Position numbers and translations under genes: made by a program. DNA of 64,000 nucleotides from the NCBI GenBank assembly GCA_943704415.1, contig CALSCO010001118.1, positions 1-64,000 of the forward strand. The letters are read 5' to 3'. Shown in pieces: positions 23,801 through 32,722 of the stretch; the stretch's first letter is position 1, and every line of letters starts with the position of its first letter. The notes beneath the pieces were generated by a model. The model made no database searches. It was not told the DNA's origin and saw nothing but the letters and a program-made list of their open reading frames with translations. This stretch comes from Parvularia atlantis. Taxonomy: Eukaryota; Opisthokonta; Rotosphaerida.

Positions 23801-25530
23801 CCGCACAACGCAGAGGCGTACCAGCTGGCGAGCGCGGTTCAGTTTTACGCGCTGCAGTCGTGGATGCAGAAGGCCATGACGTTCTACGCCACCAACACGC
23901 TCGGCGTGACCTACGCCCAGGTCGGCAACCAGCAGTTTGCCAAAGGCACGCTCATCCCCGGCCTAAGCAACGCCTGCAACACGATCGGCCAGAACCTGCC
24001 CAAGCTGTCGTGCTCGGTCGGCAAGTACTTTTTCCAGCTGGCTGACACGTACGCGCCTGAGCTCTCGCTGGCCGTGTACAACGGGCCGTACGATCTCGGC
24101 GCGACGCCGTTCACGGCGGCCGACATCTCGGGCTTCGACATGGACGTGACGCAGGCGCAGGACATCCTCAACGCGTTCAGCACCAGCCCGACCACGTTCA
24201 TCAACACGCAGCACGCCAAGTACTCGTACTACGTCTGGAACACGTACATCCTCGCGCGCTTCCCCGGCAGCGGCCTCTTCGCCAAGCGCTCCTACTCAGA
24301 CTTTATCCTCGGCTACACCGACGAGGTGAGCGCCTGCACGCGGCCGCGCGCGGCTGTCTGATCACGCCTGCGCCGCGTACGCGCACAGCTCCTGCGCGTG
24401 GCGGTTCCCAGTGGCTCCAACAACATGTACGCGATCGACGCCGACGGCATGCGCAACATGCGCGTGTGGACGGTCCGCACGGGCACCGACAGCATCGGCG
24501 CGGCGTTTCTCTTGTCCAAGGTGGACAGCAATGCCACGCTCGCGGGCTACTGGCCGGCAGACCTCAAAGTCGAGGGCCTGGTGGGTGTGCAGCGGCACAG
24601 CGGCGCCACGGGCCCGTGCTGACGCGATGCGCCTCGCAGTTTACCGTCGACCAGTTCCCATCGCGCTCGTTCAACTCTGTGTCAATGTCGGCTGACGAGC
24701 CCGCCGAGTTCTCGATCATGAACACGGAGATGCAGCGCCCGTTCGCGTGGGCGTTCAACGGCTCGCAGACGACCGTCTCGGGCATCTCTGGCTACGTGTA
24801 CGTGGCCTGGCTGTGCGCCGCTGCGTGCCTCACCGCGTGCACACGCATCCAGCGGCGCGCTCAGCACGAGCCAGTGGGCCGAGAACACCAACTACGGCAT
24901 GACCGGCTCGCTGCAGCCGATCCGTCCCAACGTGAAGGAGTACTACGGTGCGTGGCCGCCGTCATGTCGCGAGTGCGGAGCCTGACCCGGTCCGACGCAG
25001 GCCCGTGCTCGCAGGCGGTGTCGTCGGCGACGTGCGGCTTTGCCGGCGCGGGGCAGGACGGCGAGATCGTGGTCGAGCCGCTGACGGGCCAGGTGCTGTC
25101 GTACTCGGAGTGCCACGTGCGGTATGCGCGTGTGAGCGGCGTGCCGTTCAGCGTGACCCACCCGGTGCGGTCGGCGCGTGTTGGCGCTGCACCAGCTGTT
25201 CGGCTGACGCAACGTCGTGCTCGCGCTCAGGAGCTGTCGCTCACGCCGGGCGCCAACGCCGACATCCTCATGACGCAGCTCATGCGCCAGACGCAGCGCT
25301 CGATCAACGTGCTCGCGGCCAACGAGGTTTCGTCACAGCTCAGCACGGCCGCCAGCACCGGCCGGATCGTCCTGATCGTGTTTGTGATCCTGGGCGTGAT
25401 CTTCCTCGTGGGCGGGCTCACGTTCCTCACGTTCTACATCCTCAAGAAGCAGCGCGAGGAGAAATTTAACGCCGAGCGCGAGCTCGTGGCCGACCCGTTC
25501 GCGGAGAAGAACGACCGCTCGGGCTTCTGA
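20882..25530 (+). CDS. CD36/LIMP-2 (class B scavenger receptor) family protein
   Basis: The start at 20882 gives MGKGRGAAQTPFQRFL and then a first membrane helix (FVFLNWAIALSTVGVVLIII). The lumenal part begins with RMAYYFQDTSVN...NVGPYVYR, the family signature that precedes the conserved G-P-Y-x-Y-R. Further landmarks are LFAKRSYSDFILGYTDE (family: R-T-V-x-E-L-x-W-G-Y), MRVWTVRTGTDSIGAAFL, YWPAD and EIVVEPLTGQVLSY. A C-terminal helix (IVLIVFVILGVIFLVGG) is followed by a short tail rich in charged residues. This hairpin with both ends in the cytosol is typical of CD36, SR-BI and lysosomal LIMP-2, which bind lipids, lipoproteins or hydrolases on the surface or in phagolysosomes. Many introns (about 15). 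The spliced protein is probably over 1,100 residues, far larger than animal members; the extra sequence lies around 22900-23900. Confidence 0.75.
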
Positions 25531-25654
25531 GGCTTTTCTTTCTTCACTTTTCGGGGGTTGCGGGGCGGGACGGTGGGCCCCTCCCCCGTGTGCTCCCTTT
25601 GTGTGTTGACTTTGTTGCTCTTCGGCGTCGTGGCGCTGGAGCACGCGTTTTGCG

Positions 25655-27129
25655 ATGGGCTCCGAGTCGTCCAGCGGTTGGTCGCTGCCATCGCTGTCGT
25701 CGCTGCCGCCGGCGACGCCCCGCAGCAGCGGCGGCACGACACCGCCTGTTAGCTGGCCCACGGGCATGCCGGACGGACGGCTGCACCTGCTCGGCGGCGC
25801 GGTCATCGACGAGCGCGGGCTGCTGCTGCCGGGCGGGCGCGCGTGCGTGGCGATGGCATCCCGTGCGGCCCTGATGCTCGCGGGCGGGGCGGTGCGCGCG
25901 CAGCATCCCCGTGCGCCTGGACGAGTTTGAGGACCAGGGATTGATCGGCGTGGTGCGCGGGAGGCCGGTCGCGGCGCGCGGGCTGATCGCATCGCGTGGC
26001 TGCGCAGGGCAGCTACAGCCGCGTGCAGCGGGTGCTGCACCGACCGACGGGGACGGCGATGGCGCTCAAGGCGCGTTTGCGTGGCCCGGCCGGCCCGGCT
26101 CTGTGCGTGCACCAACCGTGCGTGCGCGCACGAGCAGAAGATCCCGCTGCAGGAGGACGACAACACGCTGCGGCAGATCACGATGGAGCTGGACGTGCTG
26201 CACCGGTCGCGCTGCGCGTTCATCGTCGACTTTTACGGCGCGTTCGCAGTCGAGGCAATGGTCTTCTTCTGCATGGAGCTCGTGGACGGGCCGTCGCTCG
26301 ACAAGGCGCGCGCGACGTGCACAGGGGCGCGCGGTGGGGTTTGACGAGCGCGCAGGTCATCCCGCTCGGGCCGTTCCCGACGCACGTGCTCGGGCGGGTC
26401 TGCCACGACGTGGTCGAGTGCCTGCACTACATGAAGAGCGAGCTCGGCGTGATGCACCGCGACGTGCGCCCGAGCAACATCCTCGTGAGCCGGCACGGGC
26501 AAATCAAGGCGCGCGGCGCTCGCGCGTGTACGCGCCCGCGCTCGCTCACCCGGTGGCCGCAGGTGTGCGACTTTGGCGTGAGCGTGCGCCTGGTCAACTC
26601 GGTGGCCAAGACGTACACGGGCACGATCAAGTACATGGCGCCGGAGCGGTGCGCGGCCCCGGTTGATCCCCGCGCGCGTGGCGCTCACCCGAAGCACGCG
26701 CGCAGCATCGACAGCAACCCAGACCGGCCGTACGGCGTGCAGTCGGACGTGTGGTCGCTCGGCATCTCGCTGCTGGAGATGACCACTTCGGCCGGGCCGT
26801 ACCCGGGCTGGGACACGCACATGCCCATCTTCAAGCGCATGCAGCTGATCCTGACGGTGTGCGGCCGCACGACGGGCAGCGAGCGAGCGGACGCATTGAA
26901 ACCCGGCGCGCGCCCACAGACCACGCCCGACGTCGACGCGCTGCAGCAGCGCGGGCACGACGCAGACCTGTGTGACCTGCTGCGGCGGTGCCTCCAGCGC
27001 GAGCCCGAGCGGCGGCCGCTGCTGGCCGATTTGCGGCAACATGCCTTTGCGCAGCGGTACTCGCGCGCCGACGTCAGCCAATGGGCAGCCTTCGTCGCAT
27101 CGCAGAGATCTCTGGAGCGGTGGGGATGA
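25655..27129 (+). CDS. MAP-kinase-kinase-like (STE7 family) protein kinase
   Basis: Start at 25655 (MGSESSSGWSLPSLSS), stop TGA at 27127-27129. After a Ser/Pro-rich N-terminus of about 85 residues come the Gly-rich loop IGVGSYSRVQRVLHRPTG, the lysine in MALKKIPL, the catalytic loop GVMHRDVRPSNILVS, the DFG motif in VCDFGVSVRLVNSVAKTYTG, YMAPER and SDVWSLGISLLEM. The S-x-A-K-T-x-x-G-T activation segment and MHRD fit MAP2Ks. Members phosphorylate Thr and Tyr of MAP kinases in three-tier cascades in the cytosol. All catalytic residues are present. Six or more introns; three of them (26071, 26306, 26509) start with GC instead of GT. The gene begins 124 bp after the CD36-like stop on the same strand. 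Confidence 0.85.
26071..26137 (+). other. GC-AG intron (67 nt) in the kinase gene
   Basis: The exon ends GCGCTCAAG (the VAIK lysine), the intron begins GCGCGTTTG and ends GAGCAG, and the next exon starts AAGATCCCG. Kinase homology (ALK-KIPL) fixes both borders; internal GT donors break the frame. Confidence 0.75.
26306..26355 (+). other. GC-AG intron (50 nt) in the kinase gene
   Basis: The exon ends TCGCTCGACAAG (family motif G-x-S-L-D-x), the intron begins GCGCGCGCG and ends GCGCAG before GTCATCCCG. The available GT at 26317 leaves the wrong phase. Confidence 0.7.
26509..26562 (+). other. GC-AG intron (54 nt) in the kinase gene
   Basis: The exon ends GGGCAAATCAAG, the intron begins GCGCGCGGC and ends GCCGCAG before GTGTGCGACTTTGGC. 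The G-x-I-K-(V/I)-C-D-F-G run of protein kinases fixes the join. Confidence 0.75.
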
Positions 27130-27608
27130 GTCCAAGCGTTGCTGCGCGACCGATCATGCAAAGATTACTTTCGGAGTGGCGTGCTCGGTTGTGGCGCGCG
27201 GCTCTATTTGCACCGCGCCCCCCGCCCTCCGCTTTCTCCCCCGCGGCGCGCGTGTGCCCGTGCCCGTGCCCGCCCTCTGCGCCCGCGGTGGTGCGCCCTG
27301 CTGGCACGCACCAACGCGGGTCACAGTTCGTTGTGGGCCGCGGTTGTCGCGCCACGGTCTCCGACCGGCGTTAGCTTCGTTCTGGACGGCGGGGTTGCGC
27401 GGTTGGTTGTGCCGGCGCCCACCGCGGCGGTGGGAGCGGCGCGCGTTTCGCCGTGTGGGGGGGTGGGGGCCACCACGCGACTGACGGTTCGCACGACAGC
27501 GCTCGGCAACCGCCCACGTTCTAAGCCACCGCTCTGCGCTTGGGGCACGCGCTGAGCGGGGACGCACGCACCCGTATCGGCCGTGCCTGGGGGGCCGCCG
27601 CCAGCGGC
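27130..27608. other. Intergenic region between kinase and GATA genes
   Basis: About 480 bp with no supported gene. The first 50 bp are less GC-rich and probably hold the kinase 3' end. The remainder contains G- and C-runs (for example near 27456-27470) and frames of Arg/Pro/Ala without domain signals on either strand. It likely serves as promoter and 5' UTR of the GATA-type gene. Confidence 0.45.
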
Positions 27609-29221
27609 ATGAGAGACGCCGCGGACCGGCCTGCGATGGCCGCAGACGACGCGGCCGACGCGCCGCACAGGAGGAAGCACGGGCGTGCTGCCGACGAGGA
27701 CAGGGCCACGCCGCCGCTGGGCCTCGCCTTCCTGCTCAACCCTGAGCCCGCGCCCACGACGGAGCCCGCGCCCACGACGAAGCCCGCACCCACCGCCCGC
27801 CGCGGCCTGTCAGTGGCCGAACTTGTGGACAAGGACGCAGTTTCATCGTCGTTCCCGTCAGCACATCAGCTGGGTGCGATGCGCGTGCCGCGCGATGCTC
27901 GGGCGCGCGCTCACACCGCACGCGTGCGTCATTAGGCGACGCATCGACGACTGATGCGCAGGCATCCGTTGCCCGGTCGCCCCCGGATGACAACACGGCC
28001 CCGGCCCCGCGCAAGAAGCGGGTGCGTGGCCCAGCCCGGACTACCTACCGCCCGGCTGACGTCGCGCGGCAGCGCGGCTACCGCCCGTCGCAGCGCTCGG
28101 ACCTGCGCTGCGAGTTTTGCGGCACCGGCACCTCGCCCGAGTGGCGCCGCGGCCCGTCCGGCGTGAACACGTGCGCCCGCGTGGCGGCCCATCGGCCCGG
28201 CCGCCGTTCTGAAACCGGTTCGCAGGCTGTGCAACGCGTGCGGCATACGCTGGGCAAAGACAGGCCTGCCGCCGCCGGTCGTTGCCCCCTTGCACAACGC
28301 CGGGCACGCCAGCGATGCGACGTGGCAGGTGGCAGGCACCGGCGGGTCACCGCCCCGGCGCCAGTACACGCTCACGCCTGTGCCCAAGCTGAGCCTGACG
28401 CCGCCGCTGGCGGCCGTCGTGCCACCCACCACAGTGCGTCTCCCCTGGCTACGTGCGGGCGCGCCTCTCACCCGCCGCGCCTTGGCAGCCGCACGGCCTG
28501 GGTCGGTCCAACGCCGCTCTTGCCGCGAGCGCAACGCACGGCGCCGCCGCCGCGAACCACATCGCCGCGACTCAGCGCGAGCCCGCGGGGGCCGCCGCTT
28601 CCAGTTTTTTGCCAGTACCGGTCAGGGGTCCTGTCGGGGTGCCACAGCTCGCCGTGCCCAGCCGGCCCGGGGACGGCGCGGTCGCCTGGACAGACGACCA
28701 TTTTGAGCGCGCGCTCGGGCACACCTCGGCCGCCGCAGCTGCAGCTGCAGCTGCCGCGACTGTAGCCAGCCTGTGCCACGGCAGGACCAGCTGGGCCCCG
28801 AGCACGAGCGACCACGGCGTGCGATGGCCGGCTGCACCCGTGCTTGGTGCGGCCTTGTGCTCAATTTCTGCACAAACTGCTGACGCAAAGCGCGCGCACT
28901 GCAGATTTGTGGCCCCGGCGACGGCCCGTCCCAAACCACCCGGCGCGAGATCAGCAAGCTCCGCAGGGCCCGGGAGACGGCCGCGGCCCGGACATGCTCA
29001 ACACGCACTGGCTCAAGTCGCTCGACCTCGACCTGCGCGACCACGAGCGGCGCAGCCGCACCACCATCGCCGGCGGCGCACCGGACCGGCCTCGCCCCCA
29101 CCCCGCACCGCAGCCCAACTTGTTCAGCATGCAGCCCGCTCGAGCTCCGCCCATGCAGCAGCGCAGCGCCAGAGGTGCCCAGCGCACGCTCACGTACGGC
29201 CCCGTCTGGCAGCTCGTCTGA
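27609..29221 (+). CDS. GATA-type zinc-finger transcription factor
   Basis: Start at 27609 (MRDAADRPAMAADDAADAPH). A Pro/Thr repeat (PAPTTEPAPTTKPAPT) and a conserved-looking LSVAELVDKDA precede an intron near 27872-27933. The GATA finger is CEFCGTGTSPEWRRGPSG plus LCNACGIRWAKTGLP, joined across an intron near 28169-28226, giving C-X2-C-X18-C-X2-C. This spacing is common in fungal and protist GATA factors. A basic stretch (APRKKRVRGPARTTYRP) before the finger could serve nuclear import or DNA contact. The C-terminal region is low complexity with a poly-Ala run (28730-28760). I place the stop at 29219-29221 (MLNTHWLKSLDLDLRDHE...VWQLV), but the frame through 28830-28990 is uncertain. GATA proteins bind (A/T)GATA(A/G) sites. 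Confidence 0.7.
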
Positions 29222-29378
29222 CAGCGCTCTGGGCAACGCGGGAGACGGCGCAGGCGCGCCCGGCGGGACCTGACCAACCTCGGCACGCCGCCCGCATATG
29301 CATATGATGCCGCAGTACCGCAGCACCACTAGCCCATAGACCTGTGTGCATAATACGTTCTTCCACATTTCTACCACG

Positions 29379-30601
29379 CTATCGCTGCGTCGCGGCCACC
29401 TGCTCACGCACTTCGGTCGCAAAGTCTTTCGTGGCGCGCTCGAGGCCTTCACCGCGCTCGAAGCGCACGATCGTGTCCACGCGCAGGTCGCCCGCGGCCA
29501 GCTGTAGCTCGGTCTCGGCCTGCTGCAGGCCTGCGATGCGGCCCTTGAGCACAGCGCTCGCAGCGCGTGCGCGCGCACGCACGCTGGCGCACAGTGATGT
29601 CCTGCTGGAACAGGAACGGCTGCGTCATGAGTGCGGCCTCGGCGGCCTCAGCCGGCAGCAGCGAGCTCACAGGCGCGTCGGTCGGCCAGACGGCGCGCGG
29701 GGCCATCCCGGCGACGTGCTGCGCCAGCTGTGCGGGCAGGGGTGCAGGTGAGCATGCTGCCTTATTCAGCACAGCGCGTCTGCCTGTGTGAGCAGGCCCT
29801 GCAGGCGCGTCGGAGACGTTGCGGATGTGCGCAGCGACACGAGCGCGCCAATGCGGCCCTCGTCTAGTGCAACAGGCGTCAGACGCGGCAACGCGGCTCA
29901 TTGGGTGGGCACGCACCGCCAGACCCGCCCAGGCACGCGCGCCCGACGAGGCTGCCGGGCTGCTGCAGCACGGCCGCGCGGCGCACGCTCAGCTTCTCGC
30001 CCAGCAGGCCGATCATCTGCACAACGTGCTCGCTCACCGGCCGCGCCGTGCTCGGGACAACGAGCCTGAGCACACACGCGGATGAGCACGGCGTGCTGCG
30101 CAGCGTCGGACGCAACTGGTTGAGGCCGTCACCCTCAAGGTGCACCAGCCCGGTGCCGAGGCGCGGCGCAGCGTGCACGACCGCCTCGCGCACGAGCGTG
30201 AGCAGGCGCCTGAAGTGCTCGTTGCGCGCCACATAGTCCGTCTCGGCGTTGACCTCAACCAGCAGCGCGGCCGACGGCGAAAGCTGCGCCGCCGTGACGA
30301 GGCCCTCCGATGCGGCACGCCCCGCTACCTTAGCGGCCTTCTGCTGCGCGAGCTCCTGCTCCTTCTCGGCCAGCCACGCGAGCGCGCGCGCGTACTCGTT
30401 GTCGGTCGCGAGCAGCGCGTCTTTGCAGCTGCCGTCGCTCTCAGTGCGCTGCACACGTGTGCGCACAGGCGGGGCGCTGCAGACGGCGCACCGCGACACG
30501 CTCAGGTTCGTCTCCTTGCGCAGCCGCGACAGCAGCGCCACATCCGCCTTGGTCGCCAGCCCGCGCAGCGCCACGAGCGCACGTGGTCCGGCGGAGAGCA
30601 T
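29379..30601 (-). CDS. TSFM: Elongation factor Ts, mitochondrial
   Basis: Start at 30601 (MLSAGPRALVALRGLATKAD), an Arg-bearing N-terminus suited to mitochondrial import. The UBA-like N-domain reads ALLSRLRKETNLSVS, then CKDALLATDNEYARALAWL. The core signature ASEGLVTAAQ and VNAETDYVARNEHF matches the EF-Ts residues that contact EF-Tu. The C-terminal part reads LMTQPFLFQQDITV and VDTIVRFERGEGLE, as in the family. The stop is at 29379-29381. About four introns. EF-Ts recharges EF-Tu by exchanging GDP for GTP during organellar translation. It lies 53 bp downstream of the MADS-box gene stop on the same strand. Confidence 0.92.
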
Positions 30602-30654
30602 GGGTGCAACGTAGCAAAGACAACAGCAAAGTGTATGTAGCTGGGTTGTAGGCA

Positions 30655-31799
30655 TTACGCTCGACGGCGGCGCTTCCCGCGCGACGAAGACCACGGCTGG
30701 GGTGGCGGCGGCAGGGGCGGCGGCTGGGGCGGCGGCTGCGGGGCGAGGGCGCTGCTGCCCGCGTGGTCGTGACGGTAGTGCGCCTGGTGCTGGTGCTGGT
30801 GCAGCTGGTGGTCCAGGTCCGCCTCCCACAGCGCAAACACGCTCGGCACGGCGTCGTCCAGCTGCGCCGCGCTCATCGCGTACAGCCGCCCGCTGAGCTC
30901 CTGCTCGAGCGGCGACGCCAGCACGGGCGCGCGCCCGGCGGCAGCGGCCGACGATGCGCGATCGCCTGCGACCGGCACATGCCAAAGCACGGCGGTGGCC
31001 GTCTCGGCGCCGACGAGGCGCACCGGCAGTGGCAGCGGCAGCGGCAGTGCATGCGGCGGTGGCGGCGGCGGTCGGGCGGGCGAGCGGTCGAGGCGTTCGG
31101 GCGGCGCATCGTAGTCGTCTTGCTGATGATGCGCGAACGCCGCCTGGTCGGGCCCCGTTGCGGCCGACGGGCCAGCGCTGTCGTCGTCGTCGTCGTCCGC
31201 CGCTGCGTCACCGTCCTGCGGGCCGATCACGTGCGGCTCGGCAAAGGTGTGCGCGGACGGGTTGAGCGCGGTCGCGTCCCCACCGTCCTCACCATCCATC
31301 TGCCGCTCGAGCAGCTTCTGCGCTCGGCCGCGCACTCAGGCTAGTCAGCGCAGTGCGAATCGCGCGGGCGCGCGCCCGCGCCTGCCCCGCACCCGCCGCA
31401 GACTGTCGTTGTTGTACGCGCCGTTGGCCGGGCCGTGGCCGGTGTAGCGCAGCAGCAGGCTGTCCATGCTCGTGCTCGCGTACTCGTACATCTGCGACGG
31501 CGCGCACGTCCGCGTCACGGGCGCCGTGCCGGGTGCGGGGACGGCCAGCGGGGCGCCCCGCGCCTTGTCGTTGCCCGAGAAGATGATGAGCCCAATTTCG
31601 CACTGGCAGAGCGTGCTGAGCTCGTACGCCTTCTTGAGCAGGCCCCACTTGCGCTTGGAGAAGGTGATCTGCACGCGGCGGCGTCAGGCCCGGTCGATGC
31701 CGCCTATCGCACGCGCGCGCGCGCGAGGGCAGGCGGTCCGACCTGACGCGACCGCGTCGCTGCGATGCTCTCGAGCACGACTTTGCGCTTGCCACCCAT
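30655..31799 (-). CDS. MADS-box transcription factor, MEF2 type
   Basis: Start at 31799 ([19 protein letters not shown]), then, after an intron, [20 protein letters not shown] and [15 protein letters not shown]. This is a MADS domain of MEF2 rather than SRF type (K-R-K-x-G-L-x-K-K-A-Y-E-L; C-x-C-E-I). The MEF2 extension is [19 protein letters not shown]. Between SGNDK and MYEYAST sits a 72-nt GC-AG intron. The C-terminal exon is acidic (a run of Asp), then Pro-rich and His/Gln-rich, ending in a basic [11 protein letters not shown]2-type factors bind A/T-rich CArG-like sites as dimers and control growth or differentiation genes. Stop TAA at 30655-30657. The start codon is only 12 bp from the divergent methyltransferase start. 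Confidence 0.9.
31492..31563 (-). other. GC-AG intron (72 nt, no stop, multiple of three) in the MEF2-like gene
   Basis: On the minus strand the exon ends GGCAACGACAAG, the intron begins GCGCGGGGC and ends CCGTCGCAG before ATGTACGAG. MEF2 homology (S-x-x-K then L-F-Q-Y-A-S-T) places the join here. If not spliced it would add 24 residues in frame. Confidence 0.65.
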
Positions 31800-31811
31800 C
31801 GCATTCAAAGC
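31800..31811. promoter_or_regulatory. 12-bp gap between two divergent start codons
   Basis: Only 12 bp separate the MEF2-like start (minus) and the METTL7-like start (plus). Transcription start sites of at least one gene must lie inside the other's transcribed region, or both are nearly leaderless. No classical promoter element can fit in the gap. Confidence 0.5.
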
Positions 31812-32706
31812 ATGGCCGTGGTCGCGCAGATCCTCGGTGCGTCCTTCTCGGGCGACGCGCCGGCGCTCACACTCACACGGTGCGGCGCGCCCCAGCGCTG
31901 CTCCGGCGGCTGTCGCGCTTCGTGTTTTCGATCACGTGGTGCGTGCGGTGCTGAGGGCTGGCCGCGGCGAGGCGGCACGGCGAATGCTGACATGACGCAG
32001 GGGCTTCATCGGCCCGGCTGTCAACCGGCGCCTCGAGGCGCACAAGCGCAAGCTGTTTGTGACGCTGCCCGAGCACGGCACGATCCTCGAGGTCGGCGCC
32101 GGGTACGGCTCCAACTTTGGCTTCTTCCCGCCGACGAGCAAGGAGATCGTCGCGCTCGAGCCGAACGCGTTCCTGCTCGACGGCCTGCGCGAGTCGGCGC
32201 GCAAGGCCGGCATCGAGAACCTGCGCGTCGTGGTCGGTGCGCGGGCACGGGTGACGTCTCGCGGCGCGCACGCGCTGATCGCTGTCGCAGACGACCTCGA
32301 GACGGCGCAGCTGGCGCCGGCCTCGTTCGACGCCGTCGTCTGCACGCTCGTCCTGTGCTCCGTGCACGACGCGCGCAAGGCCGTGGCCAACATGCACCGC
32401 GTGCTCAAGCCCGGCGGCCGGCTGTACTTTCTCGAGCACGTGCACTCGTCGCGCAACCAGCTGCGCTCGATGCTGCAGAACGCGCTGACGGTGCGCGCCG
32501 CTCTCGTGCTCATCATGCGTGCGCTTCACGCGGCCGCGCAGCCCGCGTGGAAGTACATGACCGACGGCTGCCACCTCAACCGCGACTCGCTCAAAACGAT
32601 CACGGAGGCCGCGACGTGGACCAAGACCGAGTTCAAGTACATTGGCGAGAACACGCCGTTCGTCAACTTTTCGGCGCCGTACCTCGTCGGCGTCGCGACC
32701 AAGTAG
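31812..32706 (+). CDS. METTL7/TMT1-type membrane-anchored methyltransferase
   Basis: Start at 31812. The first exon (MAVVAQIL) joins, across introns near 31838-31900 and 31939-32001, to ALLRRLSRFVFSITWGFIG, a hydrophobic N-terminal anchor. The methyltransferase core has the SAM-binding motif ILEVGAGYGSNFGFFP, the acidic strand end IVALEPN, and motif IV-like FDAVVCTLVLCSVHD. It continues with RVLKPGGRLYFLEHVHSS and AWKYMTDGCHLNRDSL, as in the METTL7 (thiol methyltransferase TMT1) family. A fourth exon begins after an intron near 32237-32289. Stop TAG at 32704-32706. Family members sit in ER or lipid-droplet membranes and methylate thiol groups; the substrate here is unknown. The stop lies 16 bp from the stop of the convergent chromatin gene. 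Confidence 0.88.
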
Positions 32707-32722
32707 TAACAACCGTCATGTG

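Noticed and set aside
27154-27567. Minus-strand frame of 137 codons upstream of the GATA gene
   Set aside because: Composition is Arg/Gly/Pro-rich, no domain is visible, and there is no splice-like structure. Treated as intergenic.
27540-27608. Longer N-terminus for the GATA gene from 27540
   Set aside because: The codon at 27540 is TTG, not ATG. The first ATG in frame is at 27609.
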